In this document: one piece after another, positions 1 to 6,926 of the stretch
Layout of the letters: each line of letters begins with the position of its first letter
Numbering within the stretch: the stretch's first letter is position 1
Source of the DNA: CBDCRK01 sp965220955
Lineage (GTDB): Bacteria; Desulfobacterota; Binatia; Bin18; CBDCRK01
DNA length: 64,000 bases
Direction of reading: 5' to 3'
NCBI GenBank assembly: GCA_965220955.1
Contig: CBDCRK010000030.1
Span: forward strand, 124,001 to 188,000
Program-made: the position numbers and the translations under genes
Notes under the pieces: model-generated
The model's input: the letters and a program-made list of their open reading frames with translations, nothing else
Told to the model about the DNA's origin: nothing
The model's database searches: none

Positions 1-807
1 TATTGCGGGCATTGTTTATCGACACAGACGCAGCCTGTACCGAACGAAAAACCAATGCCCTATTGGTGCAAGACTTGCCGGAAGTATTTTAGTGTTAAGG
101 TAGGGACAGCAATGCAAGGCAGTAATATCCCCTTGCAGAAATGGGTAATGGCATTCTACCTCATGACCACCAGCCTCAAGGGCGTATCGAGCATGAAGAT
201 ACACCGTGACCTTGGCATAACGCAAAAGGCGGCTTGGTACATGATACACAGACTCCGCACAGCGTGGGAAGATGACAGCGGAGTATTCTCCGGCCCCGTA
301 GAAGTAGATGAGACCTACATGGGCGGAAAGGAAAAGAACAAGCATGCTCACAAGAAGCTAAAGGTAGGTCGGGGCACATCCGGCAAAACCGCAGTGTTGG
401 GTATGAAAGACCGCAAGACCAACAAGGTCTTGGTATCTGTGGTTGACAGCACTGACAAGGCTACCTTACAGGGCTTTGTTGAGGAGCGAATAGCAGAGGA
501 TACCGCTGTCTACACAGACGATCATGGCGGCTACATAGACCTCAAGAACCATACCTCGGTCAAGCATAGCGTGAAAGAATACGTGAACGGCATGGTTCAC
601 ACTAACGGTATTGAGAGCTTTTGGGCAATGCTCAAGCGTGGGCATATGGGCACCTACCACAAGATGAGCGTCAAGCATCTCAGTCGGTACGTGGGCGAGT
701 TCGCTGGCCGTCACAATGTGCGCGGATTGGATACGCTTGAACAAATGAGCTTGTTGGTGGTTGGTATGTCGGGCAAGAGGCTCCGTTATGCTGACTTGAC
801 CCAATAG
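1..807 (+). CDS. IS1595-family (ISXO2-like) transposase, 5' end outside window
   Basis: DDE transposase that would cut and join the ends of its own insertion sequence. The reading frame is open from base 1, so the gene starts upstream. The visible N-terminus holds a zinc ribbon with two CxxC knuckles (Cys codons near bases 4-15 and 67-78). The catalytic residues fit the IS1595 pattern: Asp in VDETYMGG (codon at 307), Asp in the YTDDHGGY stretch near 513, and the NGIESFW segment near 604 that carries the last acidic residue. The protein ends at a TAG at 805 without visible damage, so it may be active. The element's left end is outside the window and its right end could not be fixed. Family assignment is firm; the exact IS is unknown. 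Confidence 0.9.
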   Translation, partial: YCGHCLSTQTQPVPNEKPMPYWCKTCRKYFSVKVGTAMQGSNIPLQKWVMAFYLMTTSLKGVSSMKIHRDLGITQKAAWYMIHRLRTAWEDDSGVFSGPVEVDETYMGGKEKNKHAHKKLKVGRGTSGKTAVLGMKDRKTNKVLVSVVDSTDKATLQGFVEERIAEDTAVYTDDHGGYIDLKNHTSVKHSVKEYVNGMVHTNGIESFWAMLKRGHMGTYHKMSVKHLSRYVGEFAGRHNVRGLDTLEQMSLLVVGMSGKRLRYADLTQ

Positions 808-816
808 AGCAAAGAG

Positions 817-844
817 GTTTGGTTGGTTTCGGAATCAACCAAAC
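817..844 (+). terminator. Perfect 9-bp hairpin after the transposase
   Basis: GTTTGGTTG (817-825) pairs exactly with CAACCAAAC (836-844) across a 10-base loop, 10 bases after the transposase stop. There is no T-run behind it, so it is a weak candidate for an intrinsic terminator. It could instead insulate or attenuate transcription into the next small gene, whose ribosome binding site begins just after the stem. Confidence 0.45.
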
Positions 845-860
845 TAGGAAAGGAGCAACT

Positions 861-1124
861 ATGGTTGTTAATGGCCTGGCCCTTGATGTTTCAGAAGTGC
901 CAATTGGAGTAAGGCTTTATCTAAGGATACGCGAATGTTTGCAATGGACTCTAGAACGTCTTGACTATATCCTCCTTGATCAATCAACGTTGCAACATAT
1001 CCATCAAAAACCTTCAGAAACCCCTCTTTTCCACGGTCTTGTGGAGGCAATGAGTCAAGACCTGAAATGGCCGCGGCCAATCCTTGAAGAAACACCACAA
1101 GAGATAATTGCTCGTTATCGGTAG
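861..1124 (+). CDS. Unknown 87-residue protein
   Basis: No family recognised. The ATG at 861 follows a good ribosome binding site (AGGAAAGGAG, about 847-856); an upstream ATG at 819 lies inside the hairpin and is less likely. The product is soluble and probably helical, with no membrane segment or clear motif. It lies between a transposase and a minus-strand membrane protein in an accessory patch. An overlapping minus-strand frame (868-1128, 86 codons) also looks protein-like and would follow the membrane protein gene, but it lacks a visible ribosome binding site. I prefer the plus strand on that ground alone. Confidence 0.4.
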   Translation: MVVNGLALDVSEVPIGVRLYLRIRECLQWTLERLDYILLDQSTLQHIHQKPSETPLFHGLVEAMSQDLKWPRPILEETPQEIIARYR

Positions 1125-1155
1125 CCATGACTAGATGCCCACGTGTTAAAGGACC

Positions 1156-1758
1156 TTATCCAACGCTGTTGGCCCCACTTATGCAGTTTTCTCGACTCCA
1201 ATCGTATAAGACTTTTCGAGCATTGAAGTCTTGGCCGGTTACCAAGGGCATCAGATCTTTGACCATGTTTTCTAAAGGTTTTGGGGTCATTGCTTTAACT
1301 AAAGCAATTGCTTCTTCTTTACCCATCGTTTTGTCCAACCCGTTATTTCTAACCGAAACAAGAACGCAAGGGTCAATACTAAACTTGACAATCTCATTTC
1401 TGTAATCTTGTTCAGTTAACATCAGTGTTGGATCATAAGGGTCATAGGTCAACCCGTCGTTCCTAGCTTTGGGTATCTGCCTGGCAACCTTGGTTTCAGG
1501 CTTATCCTGTGTTGGGGTCTGTGTCGAGGTAGCTTTAGCCTCGGCTTGTGTTGGGGAGGTTATTGGATCATCTTTCCCCTCATATGCATCATGTATAAGG
1601 ACACCAACCAAAAACGGTACGATGGAGATTGGTAGCGACCAAGCAGCTTGTTTTTTGGTCACTTCGACCTTAGCAACAATACGGACAAGTTCCACAATGC
1701 TACCAAAAAACATCAACATTCCTGTTGCTACAAACAGCGTTACTACTAGAGTAATCAT
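1156..1758 (-). CDS. Unknown membrane protein with two N-terminal segments
   Basis: A 200-residue protein of unknown function. Two hydrophobic segments lie at about residues 1-25 and 40-58, followed by a Thr/Pro/Gln/Lys-rich linker (about 65-95) and a polar C-terminal domain of about 100 residues. This suggests a membrane anchor with a soluble domain on one side. The ATG at 1758 is preceded on its own strand by AGGAGGGGGGGGGG and is chosen over an in-frame start at 1896, which would add 46 residues of unlikely composition. The poly-G stretch before the start could vary in length and so alter translation. I recognise no relatives. Confidence 0.6.
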   Translation of the reverse strand: MITLVVTLFVATGMLMFFGSIVELVRIVAKVEVTKKQAAWSLPISIVPFLVGVLIHDAYEGKDDPITSPTQAEAKATSTQTPTQDKPETKVARQIPKARNDGLTYDPYDPTLMLTEQDYRNEIVKFSIDPCVLVSVRNNGLDKTMGKEEAIALVKAMTPKPLENMVKDLMPLVTGQDFNARKVLYDWSRENCISGANSVG

Positions 1759-2211
1759 AAATCCCCCCCCCCTCCTTGCCTGATAGGCAAGCAAACAAAA
1801 GTGTGATAATATCCAACAACCTGGCAAGCGGGGTTGCCGGGCCGTGAACACACCGCACAAAGGTAAGTATGTATGTGTGAGGGTCCTGATATTCACTGCG
1901 GGTACGGGAAGCTACTCCGTGCCATTCACGCGGCTATTTTATTACAGGCGACCCGACATGGGCCTTGGTACGATGTATTCAGATTTAACCTATGGCATAT
2001 AGATCAGGGAATTGTCAATATCTTTGGTAGTGGCTCATCTTGAGGATTTTTGACCAAGAGAATCAACACCTTACAGCTCAAACTGAGCCACTACCATATC
2101 TTTTTCTGTCTTTACTAAAATAATTTCTATGATGGAATAGCCCACTCAAGAGCAGCCATATCTATGGAAAGCAGTCAGGCGAGGCTTGGTATTATCAATA
2201 AGGAGGGCGAT
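1759..2211. other. Intergenic stretch with a miniature element
   Basis: About 450 bases with no convincing gene. It begins with the C-run (1762-1772) that is the poly-G leader of the minus-strand membrane protein and contains the 70-bp inverted-repeat element at 2026-2095. The remaining sequence is AT-richer than its surroundings and shows no other structure that I could support. Confidence 0.5.
2026..2095. mobile_element. 70-bp MITE-like inverted-repeat element
   Basis: GGTAGTGGCTCA (2026-2037) and its exact reverse complement TGAGCCACTACC (2084-2095) bound a 70-base unit with no coding capacity. A related end occurs at 13805-13849: 32 of 45 positions match the left end, and 17 of its first 18 bases match the reverse complement of the right end. 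Two related copies in one window argue for a mobile miniature element rather than a chance hairpin. Which transposase moves it is not known; the IS1595-type enzyme 1.2 kb away is one candidate. Confidence 0.6.
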
Positions 2212-2464
2212 ATGGCAGAAGAAAGCTTAAATGGGAGTGTTGATTTATTAGCGCAGGCTCTGCGAGCTGTCTTTACTGAATGCGCTCGGTCCAATTCTTG
2301 AACGGTTGGACAAGATTGATACCCGATTGGGCAAACACGAAACCATGCTGACAGACATTCAGAAGCAAGTGACCTACCATACAAAGGTGCTGAACCAACA
2401 CAGCGAGATATTGAACCGACATAGCGAGCTTCTTGGAGAGCCGCAAGCAGCGGTTGCCGATTAG
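2212..2464 (+). pseudogene. Coiled-coil protein broken by a 1-base frameshift
   Basis: An ATG at 2212 with a good ribosome binding site (AAGGAGGGCGAT) opens a frame that stops after 29 codons. A second frame continues without a start from about 2280 to the TAG at 2462 and encodes a heptad-like helix of repeated Leu, Ile and His. The total length from start to second stop is one base more than a multiple of three, so a single inserted base near 2275-2285 explains the break. Joined, the two parts give an approximately 83-residue protein with a hydrophobic heptad pattern. This could be real decay or a sequencing error. Confidence 0.55.
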
Positions 2465-2479
2465 GAGGAGGCCACTATC

Positions 2480-2632
2480 ATGAACAAGAAGAAGGGACAG
2501 CCACGTGAGAAGACCAAGCCAGCTCATAGGCCAATGCCCAAAGATCCAAGAGAGCTTGCCCTTGCCATGTTTCGGGTTGCTGACCGTCGAGTGTTGGAGA
2601 GGTTGGGAAATAAAGGGGAGAAATCAGCATGA
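2480..2632 (+). CDS. Small basic protein, 50 residues, unknown
   Basis: The ATG at 2480 is preceded by TTAGGAGGAGG and is followed by 50 codons. The N-terminus is rich in Lys, Arg and Pro, and the C-terminal half is a short helix. The stop overlaps the start of the SNase-like gene by four bases (ATGA), and the broken coiled-coil frame ends 15 bases upstream. This tight spacing suggests one transcript for the three genes. No family recognised. Confidence 0.5.
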   Translation: MNKKKGQPREKTKPAHRPMPKDPRELALAMFRVADRRVLERLGNKGEKSA

Positions 2633-3112
2633 GGATAGTGTCAACCGTCTTTGTTCTACTTCTTTGTGCCTCGCCGGCGTCTGCCGAGGTGCTAAGCGGT
2701 CATCCTAGAGTAGTTGACGCTGATACGTTGGCCTTTGGGAAGGAGAGAGTTAGGATTGAGGGGATAGACGCACCTGAGAGGCATCAGAAATGCCTTGATG
2801 CTAAGGGCGAGGTATATCCGGTGCGGGCAGGTAGCAACAGAAGCTCTAAAGGCTAGGATCGGCTCAGATCCCGTGACGTGTGAGGGGGACGAACGCGGGC
2901 GCTATGGCCGGCTCATTGGGTTTTGTTCCTTTGCGGATGGGGAAGACTTGAACGGTTGGGTTGTGCGCCAAGGCCATGCCTTGGCTTATAGGAAGTATTC
3001 GGGGAAGTATGTGGAACAGGAGGATATGGCTAAGGCGATTAGGGTGGGAATATGGCAAGGTGAGTTTATTCCCCCTTGGGAGTGGAGAAGGGGTAAGAGG
3101 CTTGAACCCTAA
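2629..3112 (+). pseudogene. Secreted SNase-like (thermonuclease) protein, frameshifted
   Basis: Staphylococcal-nuclease-type enzymes hydrolyse DNA and RNA with Ca2+. The first part (from ATG 2629) has a signal peptide ending in SPASA and the SNase start VVDADTLAF...RIEGIDAPE. The frame is then lost near 2818; the rest continues in the +2 frame to 3112 with GQVATEAL, GRYGRLIGFC and the C-terminal SNase pattern near GKYVEQEDMAK. Removing one G near CCGGTG at about 2819 restores a full-length protein of roughly 160 residues. As the sequence stands only a truncated secreted peptide would be made. The start overlaps the preceding small gene. Confidence 0.8.
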
Positions 3113-3126
3113 AACGGTAGCCGCCT

Positions 3127-3408
3127 TCATGATCCTTGCGGCCAAAGCTTGGCAACCCAAGCAGAAGCACCCGCTATAATAGAAACGGACATTCCAACTA
3201 TACTTTTAGTAGCCGAGTGCTTTGCCTTTTCAACATCTTCCTTGGTTGCAAAAGAAGGAAGCCTGCCTTTTATTTCAGAAACTTCCCTCTGTAGATTGCC
3301 AACATCCTTGTGTAAAGAATCAACCTTTTCTTCTATCCTCCCAATGCTCCCATTTTTCCCGGAAATTTCCTTAACGGCCTTCAGAATATCTTCATTGCTG
3401 ACTACCAT
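3127..3408 (-). CDS. Coiled-coil protein with C-terminal membrane segment
   Basis: A 93-residue protein of unknown function. Residues about 10-55 are a coiled coil (repeated Ile/Leu/Val with Glu/Lys), followed by an ATKEDVEKAK stretch like that of small DUF1640-type proteins and a hydrophobic segment near residues 70-88. The ATG at 3408 follows AAGGGGGAATTT; an in-frame start 18 codons upstream is possible but has no better site. It converges with the broken nuclease gene. Its build resembles small membrane-tethered coiled-coil proteins, so a structural or regulatory role is possible but unproven. Confidence 0.6.
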   Translation of the reverse strand: MVVSNEDILKAVKEISGKNGSIGRIEEKVDSLHKDVGNLQREVSEIKGRLPSFATKEDVEKAKHSATKSIVGMSVSIIAGASAWVAKLWPQGS

Positions 3409-3661
3409 AAATTCCCCCTTATCAATTAAATTCAAATTATCAATGAATTTAATTTCTAGCAATAGGCAAACCCCCTGCTATCAAGTAAGGGATATAATTC
3501 CCTTTGAAAAAGGGGCGGCCCGCGTGGGGAAAGCACGTAGCGTGGGGGGATTTTCTTTGACACAACGTGGATTTTGCTTCCCGGGATGAATGTGAATAAA
3601 TCCAGAAAAAACAAGTAGCGCTTCCCTTGACGCCGCCTTCACACTCTATTACGGTGCCTCC

Positions 3662-4177
3662 ATGAATGACTTCTACAATGTTTTTTCCGGCGAAGGACAA
3701 GGTGACACCAGAGGTGGTCGCCCTGGAATGGCAGAGATTCTACCCAATCTTTTCGTGGGAGAGTATCCCCGTGAAGAGGACATTGGCTGGCTCAAAATGG
3801 AGTTTGGCATCTCTGCGGTTTTGAGCCTACAGGACGCCGATGACCTAGCAGGCAAGGGACTCAGCCTTCCCAATCTAGTCCAAGAGTATCGTCGGCAGGA
3901 GATGCCCTTCCGCCGCACTCCTATTGCCGACTTTGACTGTCGGAATCTGGCTCAGGTTCTTCCCCAGGCAATTGAGGATCTGCAGACATTGGTGGAAGAA
4001 GGGCATAAGGTTTATCTCCACTGTAATGCTGGCTGTAACCGTGCGCCCACGTTGGCCATTGCTTTTCTGCACGTCTGTCATCAGATGTCGTTAGGGGATG
4101 CTAGAGATTTCGTTAAAGCCCGTCGCGCATGCGGGCCATACATGGAGATTCTCTACAACCACTTTGGAGTCAAGTAG
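3662..4177 (+). CDS. Dual-specificity protein phosphatase-like protein
   Basis: Cysteine-dependent phosphatase that removes phosphate from Tyr or Ser/Thr in a substrate that cannot be named here. The signature HCxxGxxRAP lies at residues 120-129, with catalytic Cys121 and phosphate-binding Arg127. The general-acid Asp is probably in the IADFDCRN stretch near residue 95. The length of 171 residues fits a single-domain DSP. The ATG at 3662 lacks a clear ribosome binding site; a second start at 3728 (residue 23) follows AGAGGTGG and would still include the whole domain. No kinase is adjacent. The family call is strong and the substrate unknown. Confidence 0.85.
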   Translation: MNDFYNVFSGEGQGDTRGGRPGMAEILPNLFVGEYPREEDIGWLKMEFGISAVLSLQDADDLAGKGLSLPNLVQEYRRQEMPFRRTPIADFDCRNLAQVLPQAIEDLQTLVEEGHKVYLHCNAGCNRAPTLAIAFLHVCHQMSLGDARDFVKARRACGPYMEILYNHFGVK

Positions 4178-4244
4178 AGCACTAAGCAGAACGTCTGTTA
4201 GTAAGTTGGGACTGGACGAACCTGAGCTAGAGCTGGGGCAACCA

Positions 4245-4844
4245 TTAGCACTTACGCATTACCGCTACCACCACGCCACGAACCTCCAAAGCTTTGTTTT
4301 TGACAATAATAGGAGCCACTTGTGGATTGGCTGGCTGTAGGCGAACCTTGCCACCTCGCTCCCGATAGAACTTCTTCACCGTGGCTTGGCCATCGACCAC
4401 GGCTACTACGGTTTGACCGTTATCTGCGGTGGAGCGCTCCTCAACAATGATATAGTCTCCGTTGAGAATCCCTTCATCCACCATCGAGTCCCCTGTGACC
4501 TGTAGTGCGAAGGTATTGTGGCGACGCACAAAGTCTTCGGGTACCGCGATCGTATCATCGGTTTCTACTGCCTCAATCGGCACTCCGGCAGCGACTTTAC
4601 CTAGTAAAGGCAACTCAACAGCCTCTTTCTTCTTCTGCGGAGGGAGCTCAATGGCCCGGCTGAGATTCCACTTCCGCTTAATGATTCCTTTTTGCTCCAG
4701 ATTCGTCAGATGTTTATGCACCGTTGCCAGAGAGGACAGGTGGAAACGCTTACCGATTTCTTCTAGCGTGGGCGCGTAGCCATATGTAGCGATATGATTG
4801 TCAATGTAATCCCAGATCTCTTTCTGTCTGCGAGTAAGAGTCAT
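4245..4844 (-). CDS. lexA: LexA repressor, SOS regulator
   Basis: Represses SOS genes by binding operators as a dimer; RecA-DNA filaments trigger its self-cleavage. The 199-residue protein has an N-terminal winged helix (about 1-68), an Ala86-Gly87 cleavage site in KVAAGVP, catalytic Ser120 in GDSM and Lys157 in ATVKKF. All the key residues are present. The ATG at 4844 follows AAAGGGGAAG; the upstream in-frame ATG at 4889 would add a tail not seen in the family. An inverted repeat upstream (4868-4939) may be involved in autoregulation. No canonical Escherichia-type box was seen, as expected in distant phyla. Confidence 0.95.
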   Translation of the reverse strand: MTLTRRQKEIWDYIDNHIATYGYAPTLEEIGKRFHLSSLATVHKHLTNLEQKGIIKRKWNLSRAIELPPQKKKEAVELPLLGKVAAGVPIEAVETDDTIAVPEDFVRRHNTFALQVTGDSMVDEGILNGDYIIVEERSTADNGQTVVAVVDGQATVKKFYRERGGKVRLQPANPQVAPIIVKNKALEVRGVVVAVMRKC

Positions 4845-4867
4845 GGTTCTTCCCCTTTCTTCTTGTG

Positions 4868-4939
4868 GTAAGGGCGAAGCATACATCAACGCGAACTGGC
4901 AGGAAATGCTGATCCCCCAGGCCTATGCTTCGCTCTTAC
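4868..4939. promoter_or_regulatory. 16-bp inverted repeat upstream of lexA
   Basis: GTAAGGGCGAAGCATA (4868-4883) and TATGCTTCGCTCTTAC (4924-4939) are inverted copies with 15 of 16 bases matching and 40 bases between them. The near arm ends 24 bases upstream of the lexA start. The pair could be two operator half-sites for an SOS regulator or a long hairpin in the leader. It lies in the divergent spacer between lexA and the dehydrogenase gene, so it could affect both. Confidence 0.5.
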
Positions 4940-5067
4940 TATGCCAGCGAACAGAAGGCGAATCAAGGGATTAAAATAATGACGGCATGATTGGCCGTAG
5001 TAAGTCAAATCGGTTTGTGGTGACATTAGCCATTCGCCATGTTATAGCGAATCGTAGGAGACAGTTT

Positions 5068-6015
5068 GTGGCAGAGCAAAAGAAGATTCGGGCCGGCGTC
5101 ATCGGGGTTGGTTACCTAGGCCACTTTCATGCCGAGAAGTATGCTACGCAAGAGGACGTCATCCTTGTTGGCGTGGCCGATATTGATCCTGACCGAGCGC
5201 AGGAGGCGGCGTCATCGGCAGGGGCTCTGGCACTGACTGACTACCGGGAGTTGTTTGGCCAGATTGACTGTGTGAGCATTGCTGTGCCTACCCCGCACCA
5301 TTACCCCATAGCAAAGGACTGCTTAGAGCACGGCCTGGATGTGTTAGTAGAAAAACCGCTTGCTGCTACTGCTGCCGAAGGGCGGGCCCTGGTTGCTCTG
5401 GCTGCCGAGCACCAAAGAATCCTCCAGGTCGGTCACCTGGAACGCTTTAATCCAGCCCTGCGCTCGCTTGCCGGTATTCTTGCTACTCCGCGTTTTATTG
5501 AGTGCCAGCGGATTGCTCCTTTTGTTGAACGGGGGACAGATGTGGACGTGGTGCGCGATCTCATGATCCACGACCTCGATGTTATCTTGAGCATTGTGCG
5601 CTCGCCAGTGACCTCCATTGAAGCTCTGGGTGTACCAGTGCTCACCTCCGAACCGGATATTGCCAATGCCCGGTTACGCTTCAAAAGTGGCTGTATTGCT
5701 GACATCACTGCCAGCCGGGTGGCTATGAAGCGGGAGCGCAAAATGCGGCTATTTCAACCTGATACTTATATTGTGGTTGATTATGGTGAGAAACACATTC
5801 GTATCTGCCGCCGAGAGCAAGGCGGAGAGGAAAACGAGCTACCCCATATTACCCTGGAGGAGCGTGAGGTTGGTGGAGAGGATGCTCTGGAAGAGGAAAT
5901 TCGTGACTTTATCCAATCAGTGCGGGTGCGTCGGGAGCCGGTAGTGAGTGGACGTGAAGGACTGCAGGCTCTGGAGATGGCAGAAAGGATTGTTGCCAGT
6001 TTGGAAGTTCCTTAG
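5068..6015 (+). CDS. Gfo/Idh/MocA-family oxidoreductase
   Basis: NAD(P)-dependent dehydrogenase, usually of sugars or sugar nucleotides. The N-terminus has the Rossmann fingerprint GVIGVGYLG (about residues 9-17) and an EKPLA motif near residue 95, with the conserved His-Asp region DLMIHDLD about residues 165-172. The length of 315 residues is normal for the family. I chose GTG 5068 because TAGGAG lies at 5055-5060; an ATG at 4987 would add 27 basic residues ahead of the fold. Relatives next to lipid A genes act as UDP-GlcNAc 3-dehydrogenases (GnnA), but no lpx gene is present, so the substrate stays open. Confidence 0.85.
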   Translation: MAEQKKIRAGVIGVGYLGHFHAEKYATQEDVILVGVADIDPDRAQEAASSAGALALTDYRELFGQIDCVSIAVPTPHHYPIAKDCLEHGLDVLVEKPLAATAAEGRALVALAAEHQRILQVGHLERFNPALRSLAGILATPRFIECQRIAPFVERGTDVDVVRDLMIHDLDVILSIVRSPVTSIEALGVPVLTSEPDIANARLRFKSGCIADITASRVAMKRERKMRLFQPDTYIVVDYGEKHIRICRREQGGEENELPHITLEEREVGGEDALEEEIRDFIQSVRVRREPVVSGREGLQALEMAERIVASLEVP

Positions 6016-6136
6016 TGGTAGTCACATAGTAGACTGAACGAGAGAGACTACTAAATGGAGACATTTTCGGAAGGATTCATCTGTGAAGAGGAAGATCTCA
6101 GAGGCAAGCGGGTTCGTCTCCCGGCAGGACCTTCAG

Positions 6137-6445
6137 TCAGGCCGCGTCCTTTTCGGAAGGTGTGAAGGTCACACTGATTCCTACCGCTTTGAGGACGTCA
6201 AGAAAAGTGGTCAGCCTGGGGTTTTCGTCGTGGAAGAGCGTTTTGTACACGCTTTGCTGGTTTGCCGATAATGCTTCAAATTTGCCGTGCGCTTCTGCAA
6301 CATTTCGGAGGGCAATCAGGAACTCTTCCAACTCGCCGTTCTCAATGGAAACAGAAAGTATAGCAGCAGAGAGGTAAGCTGCTGCTATCTCTGGATCGCG
6401 GAGTTCTTCAAGTAGGAACGTATTGTAATCTCTAGTCGGCCTCAT
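6137..6445 (-). CDS. Addiction-module antitoxin, HigA-like helix-turn-helix protein
   Basis: Antitoxin of the putative 'addiction module antidote' family, expected to bind its toxin and repress the shared promoter. The 102-residue product starts MRPTRDYNTFLLEEL and has the family's middle part (DPEIAAAYL, then an HTH with SANQQSVYKTL and LTTFLDVLKAVG). The ATG at 6445 follows GGAAGGAATTT. Its start overlaps the end of the toxin gene by 14 bases, so the toxin is encoded first, as is usual for HigBA. The pair looks intact, unlike the other toxin-antitoxin loci in this window. Confidence 0.85.
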   Translation of the reverse strand: MRPTRDYNTFLLEELRDPEIAAAYLSAAILSVSIENGELEEFLIALRNVAEAHGKFEALSANQQSVYKTLFHDENPRLTTFLDVLKAVGISVTFTPSEKDAA

Positions 6446-6767
6446 GCTGAAATTCCTTCCAATAGTCGCATGCTCGGGCAATATCTTTCTCTTGCGAGCT
6501 TTTGTCACCTCCACACAGCAATATCATACTATCTAATCCTACGGTCCCGAAGTAGACACGGAAGCCTAGCCCAAGGTCGATACGCAACTCACGCACTCCC
6601 CGTCCGACGCCGTGGCAATCGCCGAAGTTACCAAGCCGAAGGCGGTCGATTCGTTGCAGGATGCAGGCTCTGGTTCGTTTATCCTTAATGCTACGAATCC
6701 ACTCTTCGAACGGAGCCTCATCATGTGCATCGATATACGACCTAACCGTCCATCTTCTGGTTTCCAC
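6432..6767 (-). CDS. RelE/HigB-type toxin
   Basis: Predicted mRNA-cleaving toxin of the RelE/ParE fold. Family landmarks are the EEWIRSIKDKRTRACILQRIDRL segment (residues about 21-44, given here only to locate it by its first WIRSI and last RIDRL), then NFGDC and RELRIDLG with FRVYFG. The start is uncertain: GTG 6767 gives a typical 111-residue toxin and TTG 6794 gives 120; neither has a strong ribosome binding site. The upstream end overlaps the spacer before the TonB receptor on the other strand. The gene precedes and overlaps its antitoxin. Confidence 0.8.
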   Translation of the reverse strand: METRRWTVRSYIDAHDEAPFEEWIRSIKDKRTRACILQRIDRLRLGNFGDCHGVGRGVRELRIDLGLGFRVYFGTVGLDSMILLCGGDKSSQEKDIARACDYWKEFQHEAD

Positions 6768-6926
6768 CAGAAAATTATCGCTTACAGACAGCAATACGTC
6801 AATCTCAAGGAGGCGTGTGGGGAGCTTGGAAGTGGTGTCTCAGTTTGCATTTACCCTCTTCCGGGTTGGCGTCCTGGGCCTGCCCTGGGATTGACAAGTC
6901 TTAATCTATGGCCTAGTTGCGCGTTA

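Noticed and set aside
6055..6165. A 36-codon plus-strand frame starting METFSEGF
   Set aside because: No ribosome binding site of note and no family; it overlaps the end of the antitoxin gene.
6612..6926. Upstream extension of the TonB receptor by 105 codons
   Set aside because: It lies opposite the toxin gene and precedes the signal peptide, so it is not part of a mature receptor.
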